NCBI GenBank assembly: GCA_023974075.1
Contig: CM043797.1
Location: forward strand, 29,196,023-29,260,022
From: Chaenocephalus aceratus
Taxonomy: Eukaryota; Chordata; Actinopteri; Perciformes; Channichthyidae
Direction of reading: 5' to 3'
DNA: 64,000 nucleotides
In this document: positions 43,123-53,582 of the stretch, piece after piece
How the letters are laid out: every line of letters starts with the position of its first letter
How positions within the stretch are numbered: the stretch's first letter is position 1
Position numbers and translations under genes: made by a program
The notes under the pieces: generated by a model
Databases searched by the model: none
Seen by the model: only the letters and a program-made list of their open reading frames with translations
Told to the model about the DNA's origin: nothing

Positions 43123-43431
43123 CATATCGTTTACCCCCGTCACAGTCCACGGGCACATCGTATCTGTCCCCGGCTGTTTGAAGAGCAAGCATGGGAAACA
43201 AAAGACAGCATTTACCTGTTTGCATCCAGCTAGCCATGCCTTTCTGGTGTACCAGCTACGTGAGAAGCCTCGTTGATACGTTTTGTCTTTTTCACGAGCT
43301 TGCTGCGATATATACAAATCGGGTTGGTCCGGTCCAAGGTCTTTAAGCAACAGTTTATCTCCCAAACTTCTCCTTTCAAAAGGATTGGAGATTAGCTCTT
43401 GAACGGAATTGGGCGGGGACTCCACCTGCAC
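43120..43431 (-). pseudogene. TTF-type zinc-finger exon of a ZMYM1-like hAT transposase
   Basis: The minus frame (MQVESPPNSVQELISNPF at 43431) reads DQPDLYISQQAREKDKTYQR, then GFSRSWYTRKAWLAGCKQVN, then AVFCFPCLLFKQPGTD and WTVTGVNDMKYK. This is the TTF finger found at the N-terminus of ZMYM1-like hAT transposases, with the FCFPC Cys pair. The reading then runs into the captured Harbinger fragment and stops. The catalytic and dimerisation parts are gone. Confidence 0.8.
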
Positions 43432-44251
43432 ATGAAGCCATCCTCATCAACTACTGCCGTACTGCGTCACCCCACCGGATACAAGTCACTAGTGTCCAAA
43501 CTACTCACAGACTGGACCGGGCGCTGAAATTATGTTTCGGCATCATAGTTTACAGATAGCAACAGTCAGCTGCTAGTGGCTGCTGCTGCACTGGTTGAGG
43601 GCTCCTTTCTTACCGCCCAGACGAGAGAGGGTAATGACCATAAACTGTATATATTAAAGGTAATGACACATGGGCAAGGCCAGGCAGGAAACATGTGACT
43701 TATCAGTAACTTTAGACATCGTCGTAACACAATTTTAAACGAGATTTTATTGTAGATAATACATTTTACTGATACCAATTATATAATATTTACCTTGTTT
43801 ATTAAAAATAAAAATAAAATAAAAAAATTTAAAAAAAAATTTTTTGTATGTGGGAAGAGGTGGACGGCGCCCCTAGCGCCCCTATGGGCCGGCCGCCACT
43901 GCCGGTTAGTCGAAACCATGAATTAATGCTTTGACAAGTCTGCAGACAGACGGCAGGCGAAAAACCTTTTAAAATGCGTGTTGCCTAAATGGAGATCGGC
44001 TAAGCTAACGCAGTATATGCTCCGGCCGTCCACACTCACAACAACGACCTATACAGACATAAATAAACCAGCGACTGTATTCACCATGACACAGACAGTC
44101 TGTGGTTTGTACTTGTTTAACTTTTGTCTAGTTTCTGAACAGATATGAGGAGCTGTGACCTTGAGTGCTAACAGCTAACGGCTGTGTTGTATTTCTGCGG
44201 TTCTCATTGAAGATTACGTCACGGCTCCGCCTACACTGCGTTACTATAGAT

Positions 44252-45565
44252 CAGGGGTGATTCCCAGTCGATCGCGAGATGTGTCTAAAAATAGAACAAC
44301 TATATTCTGTTTTATCGTTAATGTCCTATAACATAATCTTCCTGTGCCAGAATAATGCACTTGAACACATCAAAGCTTTGTGATTGGCCGGCGTGACCCC
44401 ATGTGTCGGGGTGTGGCTTTATGGCAGAAGCAAAAAAGGCCAAAATATATAATTTTCACTCCGAATGGGAGGATGATTATTTTTGTATCTATTCCAATTC
44501 AAAGTCCATCTGTCTCATCTGCAATGCGAGCGTGGCTTTATCGAAGACGGGTAATTTAGGAGCGGCATTTCAAAACAGTGCACAAACGCTACGAGAAGGA
44601 ATTCCCTCCAAATTCTGCCCTACGCTCCCAAAAGGTGAGGGACCTGAAAGGACAGCTAAATGCACAGCAGTCCATTTTCACCAGGCCCAACAACAAGAGC
44701 AAGGCTCTACCAGAGCATCTTATCGTGTCAGTCACGTTCTTGCAAAACACATGAAGTCTTTCAAAGATGGCGAAGTTGTGAAAGAAGCTTTCCTGGAGGC
44801 TGCCGACGCGCTTTTTGGGGACAGTAAAAATAACAGTAGCATTTCAACAGGTTTTTGATATAATAAAAACTTAAGTTAGATACCGTTATTAATCAGCTGT
44901 AAGTTTTAGTTTGTTTGAATGTATTCATTATAATTATTGTAAAAAATGGTATAAGAATGCAAACTTAAATTGATTATAGTCTATCATCAATTCAGGTTAA
45001 GAAACTTGCTTGCATCCTATTTTAAAGGCATTTCTTTTTATACTCTACTAAAATGCTACAAAATAAGGGTTTGATTCTATTAATTTTGTCTCTTTTATTG
45101 CACGTTGGCAGCAGATTCCTGAGTAGCTTCAGATCTCAGTTGTCTTATTAGTAAGCCTAATTTATACTTTTGTAGCAACACTATTTTTATATAATGGCAA
45201 AGAAAGGGTTCAGAGTCTTTTCTTTTTTTCCTGTGTCATATGTGGCAGCACTGTTCAATGTTTCTTGAAAACATTACCCACTGTAGTGACGTGTGAATAA
45301 ACTCCAACTCTGTATCAACAACACTGTTGTGTAACTTCAGTTAAATACTTGTATGTGTGTAGATTAGAAAGAGGTAAGATAAAGGATCTGCAGTATTTTA
45401 TGAGGTATTAATCGTACAAAGGTCAGTTGTATACAAGTAGAAGTGTGTATTTACCTGGTAGTAGGCTGTCAGTAATGGCTACGCCTCTCTATTTGGACTG
45501 GTAGATCTCGGCAGACTGGCAACTTTAAAAGTAGCTCTCGGTTCAAAAAAGGTTGGGCACCCCTG
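44252..45565 (+). mobile_element. hAT element, GTF2IRD2-like, copy 1
   Basis: CAGGGGTGATTCCCAGTCGA and GGTTGGGCACCCCTG form the ends. CTATAGAT is duplicated at 44244-44251 and 45566-45573. The 1314-bp element has one N-terminal coding exon and a long AT-rich non-coding part. Copy 2 lies at about 61672-63831. It sits in the Harbinger core. Confidence 0.92.
44421..44858 (+). pseudogene. N-terminal exon of a GTF2IRD2-like hAT transposase
   Basis: MAEAKKAKIYNFHSEWEDDY then FCIYSNSKSICLICNASVAL, SKTGNLGAAFQNSAQT, later STRASYRVSHVLAKHMKSFK and DGEVVKEAFLEAADALFGDS. This corresponds to the BED-like finger and first helices of the Charlie8-type transposase that gave rise to GTF2IRD2. A one-base change after NLGAAFQ shifts the frame through RREGIPSKF and hides the His pair. 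Only this exon remains. Confidence 0.75.
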
Positions 45566-46347
45566 CTATAGATACTACCCCTGTTCCTAAACTGTAATGG
45601 CAATGCGCCATAAAGTGAGCCAGTCCTAACGACCTTTACTTCTATTTTTGTTTAAATTGTCAACTATATACATTTTTAATAAATAATAATTAAGGCTTTT
45701 TTTAATATCAGATTCTTATCTTTATTGTTCCTAAACTAGTCATAAACGTTAATAATGTAGAAAAACTCCTATGTGCTTTAAAGACATCCCTTTTGCTCAT
45801 GGTATCTTCTGATGGCGACCCTCCACTATTTAAATAAGACTAAATGATTAATTTAAAATAAACTGAAGATCGATTAATATCTCAAATAAGCTTTGGTAGT
45901 CCACGACTTTAGCAGTATATGAAGGGCTCACTGATATTGCCTTGCAGCCTTTCTCTGCACAAACATTTCAACTGCCTCAATTACACTTCAAATAAGAGCA
46001 CATTTTCGACCAACCACATCCACTCCCACAAATACTTTCAGTCAAATACAGCATCAAACGATCAACCTTATCCTATGTGTTGCCTAACTATAGGTTACTT
46101 ACGTAACCCCAGCCTTCAGAGTAACATGAAGTGTGTCCAGTGTGAGAAAAAGTTTTTAGAGAGTACTTGTCCATGGATAAGTGAGTTTGGCAATTTACTT
46201 GTCCGAATACATTTTTCACTTGTCCAGAATGGACAAAAATTGGAGCCACTGGAATCTTCTTCTTCATCATCGTATTTTATACTTTCCCACGGTTTTTACA
46301 ACACCGCTAACGTAAGTGAGCGGTAAGCTTTTACTGCATCACACATA

Positions 46348-46440
46348 GGGTTGGGTATCGTTTGGATTTTAACGATTCCGGTTCTGCTTTTCGATTCCGG
46401 TTATTTTCGGTTCCGGTTTTTTGAGAGGGTAAAAATAAGT
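46348..46440 (+). repeat. hAT-like end: GGGTTGGGTATCG
   Basis: AGGGTTGGGTATCGTTTGGA, then AACGATTCCGGTTCTG and GATTCCGGTTATTTTCGGTTCC is one end of an element. A candidate partner is CGACAAGCAGAACCGAAAC near 47745, much decayed. Unresolved. Confidence 0.4.
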
Positions 46441-46693
46441 CCCATGACAAACTGGGAGAAAAATATATTTATGAAAACATTAAGTCAAATCTGTATTCCT
46501 ATTTACAAATCACTTCATACTGTTTAATTTCTTACAGTTATTGAATACAATTATATAAAAATAATCTCTACATTGTTTAGTTAGTTCTAAGTGGTGCAGT
46601 TTGAGAATGTACAATTGGCCCAGTCTCCTCTGATGTAACACTGCAACCTGCCTGTGAGACACAGTCCAACCACACATGTCCAACACATAGGCC

Positions 46694-46694
<1 letters not shown>

Positions 46695-46735
<41 letters not shown>

Positions 46736-47117
46736 ATTATTATTATCTCAAAAAGAGAGATGCAGCCTTTGTAAACTACGCCCCAAAACTGTGGAACACG
46801 TTAACCAACAATATTAGGGAAGCCAATAGGCATTTTTAAAAGGCAGCTTAAAACCTCTCTTTACCAAAGCATTTTTACTGGTTTTACACTATTATACTTC
46901 ACTATTCTCTGTGATTGACATTGCACTTTTTCTCTATGTTTTATTCCCCATGTTTTTATTTTTAATTATTTTATCCCACTTTATGCTTTGCTCTTGCTGC
47001 TTGTTTTACACTGATTTTATGTCTTATTTTTTACTGATGTAAAGCACTTTGAACTGCAATGTATGAAAAGTATGAAAGGTGCTATACAAATAAAGTTATT
47101 ATTATTATTATTATTAT
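46695..47117 (+). mobile_element. LINE 3' tail, L2-like, with (AAT)n
   Basis: After an (AAT)n tract (46695-46745), LKKRDAAFVNYAPKLWNTLT, then NNIREANRH and a frame change, then LSLPKHFYW is the decayed ORF2 end. The tail has GATGTAAAGCACTTTGAACT, then GGTGCTATACAAATAAAG and (TTA)n. It lies inside the hAT at 46138-47967. Confidence 0.65.
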
Positions 47118-48814
47118 ATTTATAGCCTATAGGCCTAGCGCTTTTCTACAGCTCAAAGACGCTTGCACGCTTACACATATCCTGCAGCTGCCCAGCTACT
47201 CACTGTTTGTAAAAGTAAATAAATAGTATAGATAGCATTTCAATAATGTACTTTCTATACCCTGCTTCATAAACAATACTGACATTCCTGCGCTCCTCCG
47301 AGTCTGGGGGTCCGGGGATGTGAGGACAGCGCGAGGACAGACAGGGAGGCTGCTTCACTTCATAAAGGAAATGGTGGTCAATATTAACAACACAGGAGCT
47401 AAAACGCTTAATAACCTTCATTACGTGTTAGAGAAAGAACATAAGAAAGTTTGACAAAGATGAGGCTGTTAAGCGGGCAGCGGATCCGCTGTGTGTAGAA
47501 AGAGAGAGAGACGCTGAGCTGCACCGTGCAGCGATCAGCTGATACCGAGCAGAGAGAGCTGCGATCCGCGGGGCTCGGCCTCGCCTCCTGTCCTCACAAC
47601 TCTTATTAATCTGGGGAGCGGACAATTGTTATTTGTTCCTACTCGGAACCGAGTTTTGCTTCCCAACGCGGCCACTGTGCTACACTTCCCGCCCCGCCCC
47701 CGTCTAACTGTACAGAAAGCGGCGAGATGCATTTCCTTATGAATCGACAAGCAGAACCGAAACTAACATTTCTAAACGAACAATGGCGGACACGGACAAT
47801 TTGCGAATGAGTTCTGCCTTTTGTAAACTGAATTTATCAATAATTTGTCAATAAATCGGGGCGAAAAACGTCACTTGTCCGCCGGACAAGTCAATTGAAA
47901 GATCTACTTGTCCGATATTGTAAATAACACGTCCCGGACGGTGGGACGTGTACTTTTTCGCACACTGGTGTCACAGTCTGCTTTCTCATTCACCTATTTT
48001 CCGCATTAACATTCCTTAGTCACCTGGTAGTCACACCCTGTCTCTCTCTCACTCTGTTACACCCATCAGCTCCATTAGTATTTAGGCCCACTTCACTTTC
48101 ACCTCAGTGCCAGATCGTACTTTGCAGCATGCCAGTCTTTCCCGCATTACCCTCCAGATTGCTCTCCCGGTTTCGACCCTGCCTGTCCCTGACCAGCCTG
48201 CCTCGCCTGCTCCCTGACCCATTAATTCAGTCCTGCTTTCTCCTAGAACCTTCGCCTGTCCCCGACCAGCCCTTTGCCTACTATTTGCCGTTTTGTCTCC
48301 TACCAGACTATTTCCTTCAATAAAGCTGGTTACCGACTATCCCTGGTTTCCCGTGTTCTGCATTTTGGTCCTCAGCTCGTTTGTGACAAAGTGAGATGTC
48401 TCACTATGGGATGCGCCTCAACGCGTATGCAAACAGAAGCATCAATCTCATTACGCCAATCCTGATTGGCTGGTGATCTTGACGTCAACGTCAGGGAATC
48501 CACCCACCCTTTAAGTAGCTTGCGCTACGACGCAGCGTCATTCAAAATAAGCACCTCTTCTCGCTTCTCCTTAGCAAGAAGGGCCGTCTGGTGAGACATC
48601 TCACTTCATGTTACTCAGAAAACTGGGGTTACGTAAGTAACCTATAGTTCTCATTCATAACATAGTAATGTCTCACTATGGGATATTGAAACTCCCGTAT
48701 TGCTAGACATGCTTATCTTGAAAATCACCAAAAACAACCAGAACTTAACAGGCAGAACTCTGTCTCAACACGGGACCCAGCACTGCGCGAGCCACACTTG
48801 GAGCAGAGACATCT

Positions 48815-49790
48815 AGCCTGTAAAAGTGGACAAAAGTGCACAGATGTCTTGGATGGAAACACCCTTGAACAAAGCCCAGGATGTAGCCAGTCCACGAGTA
48901 GAATGAGCACGCAGGCCCGTTGGTGCCTGCAAACCCCGACTCGTATAAGCCAGAGCAATCGCTTCCACAATCCAGTGGGAGAGCCGTTGCCTGGTAACGG
49001 GCTTGCCCTTCTGAGGGTTAGCCCAGGATATAAAGAGTTGGTCATTACAACGAAACTCTTTTGACCTGTCCATATAGATGCGTAAAGCACAAACTGGACA
49101 CAGCAAATTCGGCCGCTGTTCCTCAGAGGAACACAGCGGCGGAGGAAATGCCACAATATCAATTGGGATACATGAGCCAACCACCTTAGGTATAAAGGCA
49201 GGGTTGGGTTTCAGCAACACTCTCGTTTGCCCCGGGGCAAACTGAGTGCACGAAGGATGTACAGAGAGCGCATGAATGTCACTGACTCGCTTGGCAGATG
49301 CCAGAGCCAGTAACAGCACTGTCTTCAGTGACAGGTCTTTCATGTCAGCTTCTTCCAGGGGTTCAAATGGAGGTTGAGTGAGCCCATCTAAAACCACTGC
49401 CAAGTCCCATAAGGGCACCAGTGACCTGGAAACCGGGAGGAGCCTGCGAGCTCCCTTCATAAAACGGCAGACCAAAGGATGTTGGCTAGCCGTCTTTCCC
49501 TCAAAGCCCACATGGCATGCAGCAATAGCAGCCAGGTACACTTTAATCGTAGAGAAAGCTCTGTGTTTATCAATTAAGTCCTGTAGAAATGATAAAATCA
49601 CCCCGACAGGACATTGAAAAGAGATGTGTCCTTCTTGAAGGCACCACTCCTCAAACACCCTCCACTTACAGTCATAGAGAGACCTGGTGGAGGAAGCTCT
49701 TGCACTCTGAATAGTGTTTATCACCTTCTGAGGGAGTCCCACTGTATTCAGATTGTACCACTCACGGGCCAGGCCCATAGTATATGCAAA
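48815..49790 (-). pseudogene. DIRS tyrosine recombinase pseudogene
   Basis: The frame covers SARASSTRSLYDCKWRVFEE (N-terminal core-binding part), then LLALASAKRVSDIHALS with the first catalytic Arg, then LRAHSTRGLATSWALFKG with the His-x-x-Arg box. The catalytic Tyr (FYRLDV, codon at 48820-48822) is present but one base out of frame, so the open frame ends early at FTG. This enzyme inserts the circular cDNA of DIRS elements without a DDE integrase. No RT precedes it on the minus strand. Sequence upstream of about 49790 becomes AT repeat (ATATATTGTGTATAC), so the copy is truncated. Apart from the single shift it looks well preserved. Confidence 0.85.
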
Positions 49791-49799
49791 ATACATTAT

Positions 49800-51462
49800 A
49801 TATATTGTGTATACAATATACAGAATCATGCACAAGTGCGTGCATGTGTGTGTATCTCTGTAACTAGGGAAGTTTAATGTGGAATTGGGTGTGCTCGCTA
49901 GTGCTACTGTATGTGTAGCCTATTTCTCTGCCAAATTGGTTAATTCAAGGATTTAATATACTACATTGTTTTTAGCATGCAAGAAATGTTTTCTGAAATT
50001 ATCTCTTGCTTCATTCAGATAGTAAACACATTCCTAGTGTTTATTTTCCAGGTTTGAACTTACTGAAAGCAAGCACAATATCCACAAGGAGAAGCTGTTG
50101 AGTTATTGTCTGCATCACCTCCAGGCAATGAAACAAAAATGTGCTAAATTCAAACATAACAAAACCGAATATCTTGTTTGAGTTGCATACTGCCAACCAA
50201 ACATACAGTATATGTGTGATACAGTTACAGTATGTAGTTAGTACTTTGAGGAATTCTAATAAAAGGTGTTGAGTGTATTCTTTCTGGCAAAATGGAAGTC
50301 ATCAGTAAAAATGATGAGATATATTTACAGAGAGCTTTGTCACATTATTCAAGGGCCATCACCAAAAGCCTAAAATCAGCTAAACCAATGACTTTGTGGT
50401 GGCCAGGTTGTCATCCAGAAAAAACAGGGTACCATGGGGTTCAAATCAATACAAAACTGGACTGGACTCACAACACTTAAGCTCTCTTTATATAGGGACA
50501 AGCCATCTTGGATAACACTTTTCACCCTCGATACAATGAGCTGCTGCAGAATAGCATTTCTTGCTGAGAGACAGATGAGGTGAAAGCTCAAAGCCTGGGA
50601 GTTGTTCCTCATCTGATTCAAGGGTCTAAGGATAGAGGATCTTGTTCGCTATACAGATTGTGAATTCACACACACATTTATTCTCAGGCTAGTCCGATAA
50701 AGCAGATTCTGACAAAACACACAGTTGTTACCATTACAGTAGACAATGCATACATTTGACTTTAGGATGTTTCTGCAAAGCAGTTACAATTCTAAAATGT
50801 GGATGCTTTATACACATCTCTCTGCAGCACAGAGGATCCATAGAATCAACCCAGCTTCAAGGTTAGTACCCAAGATTCAATTCCAATTCAGTCTCGGATC
50901 AACTGTGAGTTATGATCACAATCTCCTCTTCTGTTCCTGAGTTATAGCAAGGAATTATGTCCTGGGAGGTATTTGTAGGTACAACTCATCTTGTGGCTTT
51001 TTTAAGTCTTAGTATAGTGTTTAGCAATTGTTTTATGCACTCGACTATCAGATGAGCAAGATACATTAATATAGGCCAAATAATAGACCAGATATTTGAT
51101 TTGTGTCTTTCACAATATTCCTCAATGTGAATGGATCCCTTCCTTTTTTTTACAAAAAAAACCTGAAGGCCAGATTATTTAAAATGACAAACAATATGAA
51201 CTAAAAACCTAACAAAGCTGCACAAAGAAAAAAAAAGAAAAACAGACAGAAAGAAGAATGGAAAATGTAACACTATTTGCCTGAAAGTGGTGCATTTAAA
51301 GCTTTTACTTCCCTGACTAAAGGTGGCACAGGTTAGACTGAAACTGCAGGTCAGAAACTGCAGGCTTTCAGATCAATGACACTTTGTACCCCTTGTTCTG
51401 TCTTCCAAGCCAATCCTCCCCTGTCTCTATCTGTCCACCTGCTGCTCTTTATTCTCCATTCC
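49800..51462. other. Unique-looking non-coding DNA
   Basis: I see no TE ends and no recognised exon. The stretch is AT-rich with an A-rich tract at 51180-51260. Confidence 0.4.
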
Positions 51463-51592
51463 TAACGGCCCGTCCACACACAGGCATGAAAAAAATCTTT
51501 CAAAGCTTCGCCCATTCACTTGAATGGGGTGACGTAGAAGATTTTGAATCTTCGCCGAACTGCATTGTGGGGAGCGGAGCATGGCTTTGCAA

Positions 51593-51645
51593 GCATCGTG
51601 AGCATCAAAAGTTGAGCAATGTTCAACTTTTGATGCTCCCGATGC
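51593..51645. repeat. 26-bp inverted repeat inside Harbinger copy 2
   Basis: GCATCGTGAGCATCAAAAGT plus TGAGCA is mirrored by TGTTCAACTTTTGATGCTCC plus CGATGC with two mismatches. It is in the place of the perfect hairpin at 17258-17306, with the same apex and a different stem base. Confidence 0.85.
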
Positions 51646-51756
51646 TTTCGAAGCTGGCATCAGCCAATCAAATCCCGTTTATGCAAATCCCGCCAGTAGA
51701 AGCGCTAGCCAATCAAACCGCGTGCAAGCTGGGAGAGCCAGACCGCAGTTCATTTC

Positions 51757-51880
51757 CTCATATTCTAAACGAGAAATTACGGTAGCAAATCACCCGGTTC
51801 TTTACGACCAGACTATTTACCGGGATACCAACCGGAGGAACCAGGCATGGAGGGAGGTGGCAGAGACAGTGTGTGAAACT
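51757..51880 (+). pseudogene. MADF/Myb-like exon of a Harbinger ORF2 protein, copy 2
   Basis: The frame reads SYSKREITVANHPVLYDQTI, then YRDTNRRNQAWREVAETVCE, then TG and a GTAGGT donor at 51881. It matches the minus-strand exon at 17131-17000 with a handful of substitutions and a loss of two residues (FT) after QT. The reading has stayed open in both copies. The next exon and the nuclease gene are missing. Confidence 0.6.
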
Positions 51881-52119
51881 GGTAGGTTTTCGCCTGTTTG
51901 GGGAGTTTATATCCAGTTTACTTTGTTTTAACATTGCTGTTGCTTTGTATGTCGGGGGCGGGAGATTCATGTGATTGGTTGTTGGTCGTGTTGCTCGCAA
52001 AAAATTGCCAAGCTTCAGACACGCCCAGCATCAAGATTTTTCAAGATTTTTTTCATGCCTGTGTGTGGACGGTCCGTAAGGTTTGACCAGAACACAGGTA
52101 GAAATCCATTGCATTAGAC

Positions 52120-52633
52120 CACATGTATCAAACTCAAGGCCCGGGGGCCAAATCAGGCCCTTGGTGGATTTAATTTCGGCCCGCAGGATGATTTTTAATT
52201 ACTATTCCTGCCGGTATATTGCACGCACACCTTCACTCAATCCTGAGGATCTCCTCAGCTCAGAGCCTGACCCCAAACATTGATGAACTTGCACCCAAGA
52301 TGAGATGCCAAGTATCTGGCTTCAACTAGCATCACAGAGCAGCACGCTGAGTTTACATGGATGTTTCTTTCTGCACCTTTTTTCTTGCGACAACAGGGCA
52401 TGTTTGATTTTTCTTTGAGGGAAATTGTTTTTTTTAAGCTGTTGTTGGCCTGTGGAAAAATGTTATCATAAGACTTGTTTTTATAGGCAATCATTTAAGC
52501 TTTGTTAGTTCCAGGTTTAATATGTGCAATAAGTTAATTTCAATAAGTTTTGCTATAAACATTGAACCCTGGCCCTCAACTAGTACCATTTATTTTATTT
52601 TGGCCCACTGTGTATTTCAGTTTGACACCCCTG
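52120..52633. mobile_element. hAT MITE (CAGGGGTGTCAAACTC family), copy 2
   Basis: The right end AGTTTGACACCCCTG closes at 52633. The left end is decayed (CACATGTATCAAACTCAAGG). CATTAGAC is duplicated at 52112-52119 and 52634-52641. The core GGCCCGGGGGCCAAATCAGG matches 24909 onward. Non-coding. Confidence 0.88.
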
Positions 52634-52968
52634 CATTAGACTATGACACTCCAATATCCGTAGCAACAAGAGACATAAATCGATAGTGTTGAGAGGCTAC
52701 TTCAAACTGTAAGTCTAGACAGTGTTAAAATTATATTAAGAAATAACAACAATTATAATATAGAAGTAGATGTAAGGATATTAAGTAGAAATTGGTGAGC
52801 TAGGTGTAGTGCATGCACACCCAATTAGCACTTTATCAAAAAGTTAAATGAACATCACAGAGCAGAAATGTGTTATCTAGGTGACAAATAAGCTGCTGCC
52901 ACATTTTTTCAAGAATAATGTTATAAATTGGAACATAAGTACAATTTGCAGTTGCACTATAGTTCTCA

Positions 52969-53160
52969 TTCATAACACTCCGTTCGATGTCTCACTATGG
53001 GATACGCCTCATCGCGGAGCAAACAGAAGCATCAATCTCATTACGCCAATCCTGATTGGCTGGTGATCTTGACGTCAGCGTCAGGGAATTCACCCCCTAT
53101 AAGTAGCTTGCGCCACGACGCATGCGTCATTCAAACACCTCTTCTCGCTTCAGAGCACAT
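52969..53160 (+). repeat. DIRS left terminal repeat
   Basis: CTCACTATGGGATACGCCTC, GAGCAAACAGAAGCATCAAT, TCCTGATTGGCTGGTGATCT and TGACGTCAGCGTCAGGGAAT also occur, inverted, at 57020-57150 and, direct, at 48393-48540. Confidence 0.85.
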
Positions 53161-53582
53161 CTCTATAGTAGCCGGACAAGCTTAACGGTCCACAGACTGA
53201 ACCCAAATATAACCATTTCGGTCGACGGGCGCTCGCCGGCTACTCCTTCTGCTTTGCAGGAAGATGGTAATACTAACGCCAGTTAGTATTGAAATCGACC
53301 TCGCCCTTCTCTTCCCCGGAAAGTAAGGTAGGTCTGATTTTTTTCAAGCTAGCAACACACCTGTTGCTAGCTAGCTTCCCCTTACTACCGTCACGGTAGC
53401 GAGGACGCTTTTCTTTTTCTCTCTCACGGAGGAGAAAAGGATTAGAAGTATATTGACACACCAGTCAATATTCTTTGAGAACAAAGGACCCACACCGTCC
53501 CTTTTCTCCGGATTAAGGACGGGTTGGTAACACTTTTCTCTCAACGACGTACCTGTTACGAGCGGGTCCTCAAGATGACGCC

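Larger units (their letters stand above)
42501..43901 (-). mobile_element. hAT element, ZMYM1-type, with captured Harbinger fragment
   Basis: CAGTGGCGGCTGGTGG and GGGCCGGCCGCCACTG are inverted ends. CCGGTTAG is duplicated at 42493-42500 and 43902-43909. It carries a TTF-type finger exon on the minus strand and, at 42608-43122, the 5' half of a Harbinger element of the same family as its host. The rest of the transposase is absent. Confidence 0.9.
42291..45610. mobile_element. PIF/Harbinger-like MITE holding two hAT insertions
   Basis: TGGCGCATTTCCACTACAGC (42291) is mirrored by CTGTAATGGCAATGCGCCA (to 45610). TAA flanks both sides (42288-42290, 45611-45613). Removing the hATs at 42501-43901 and 44252-45565 leaves a continuous core of about 590 bp. 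The core has no long frame. A second partial copy of the same family (42608-43122) lies inside the first hAT. Confidence 0.8.
46138..47967. mobile_element. hAT-like element sharing termini with the 25-28 kb hAT
   Basis: CAGTGTGAGAAAAAGT (46138) and GTACTTTTTCGCACACTG (to 47967) are inverted ends, close to CAGTGTGCGAAATAC at 25000. GTGTC flanks both sides, five bases where hAT normally gives eight. The ends carry repeated ACTTGTCC words (46167, 46197, 46219, 47872, 47909 and inverted GGACAAG). The interior is other TE debris: a GGGTTGGGTATCG end at 46348, a LINE tail and (AAT)n. Confidence 0.72.
46134..48388 (+). repeat. Solo LTR, 420 bp, split by a hAT element
   Basis: The pieces are TGTC (46134-46137) and the rest from 47969 or 47973 to 48388, ending GTTTGTGACA. 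AAGTG is duplicated at 46129-46133 and 48389-48393. The LTR contains CTTCAATAAAGCTGGTTACC, a polyadenylation region, near 48318. TG/CA ends and a 5-bp duplication suit Ty3/gypsy or an endogenous retrovirus. No internal region remains. Confidence 0.8.
46091..49800 (-). mobile_element. DIRS-type retrotransposon fragment, minus strand
   Basis: The terminal region at 46087-46133 (AACTATAGGTTACTTACGTAACCC, read as two pieces) and at 48389-48690 carries the repeat seen at both ends of the DIRS element at 52.96-57.19 kb: TGTCTCACTATGGGAT, then CAAACAGAAGCATCAATCTC, then CCAATCCTGATTGGCTGGTG. A tyrosine recombinase follows on the minus strand. RT and RNase H are absent, and similarity ends at about 49790. 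A solo LTR holding a hAT splits the terminal region. Confidence 0.82.
51466..52076 (+). mobile_element. PIF/Harbinger element with MADF exon, copy 2
   Basis: CGGCCCGTCCACACACAGGC (51466) is mirrored by GCCTGTGTGTGGACGGTCCG (to 52076). TAA flanks both sides (51463-51465, 52077-52079). The length (611 bp), the MADF exon and the central hairpin agree with the element at 16810-17430. The TIR interior differs (CATGAAAAAAATCTT here, TACAGCTTC there). Confidence 0.85.
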
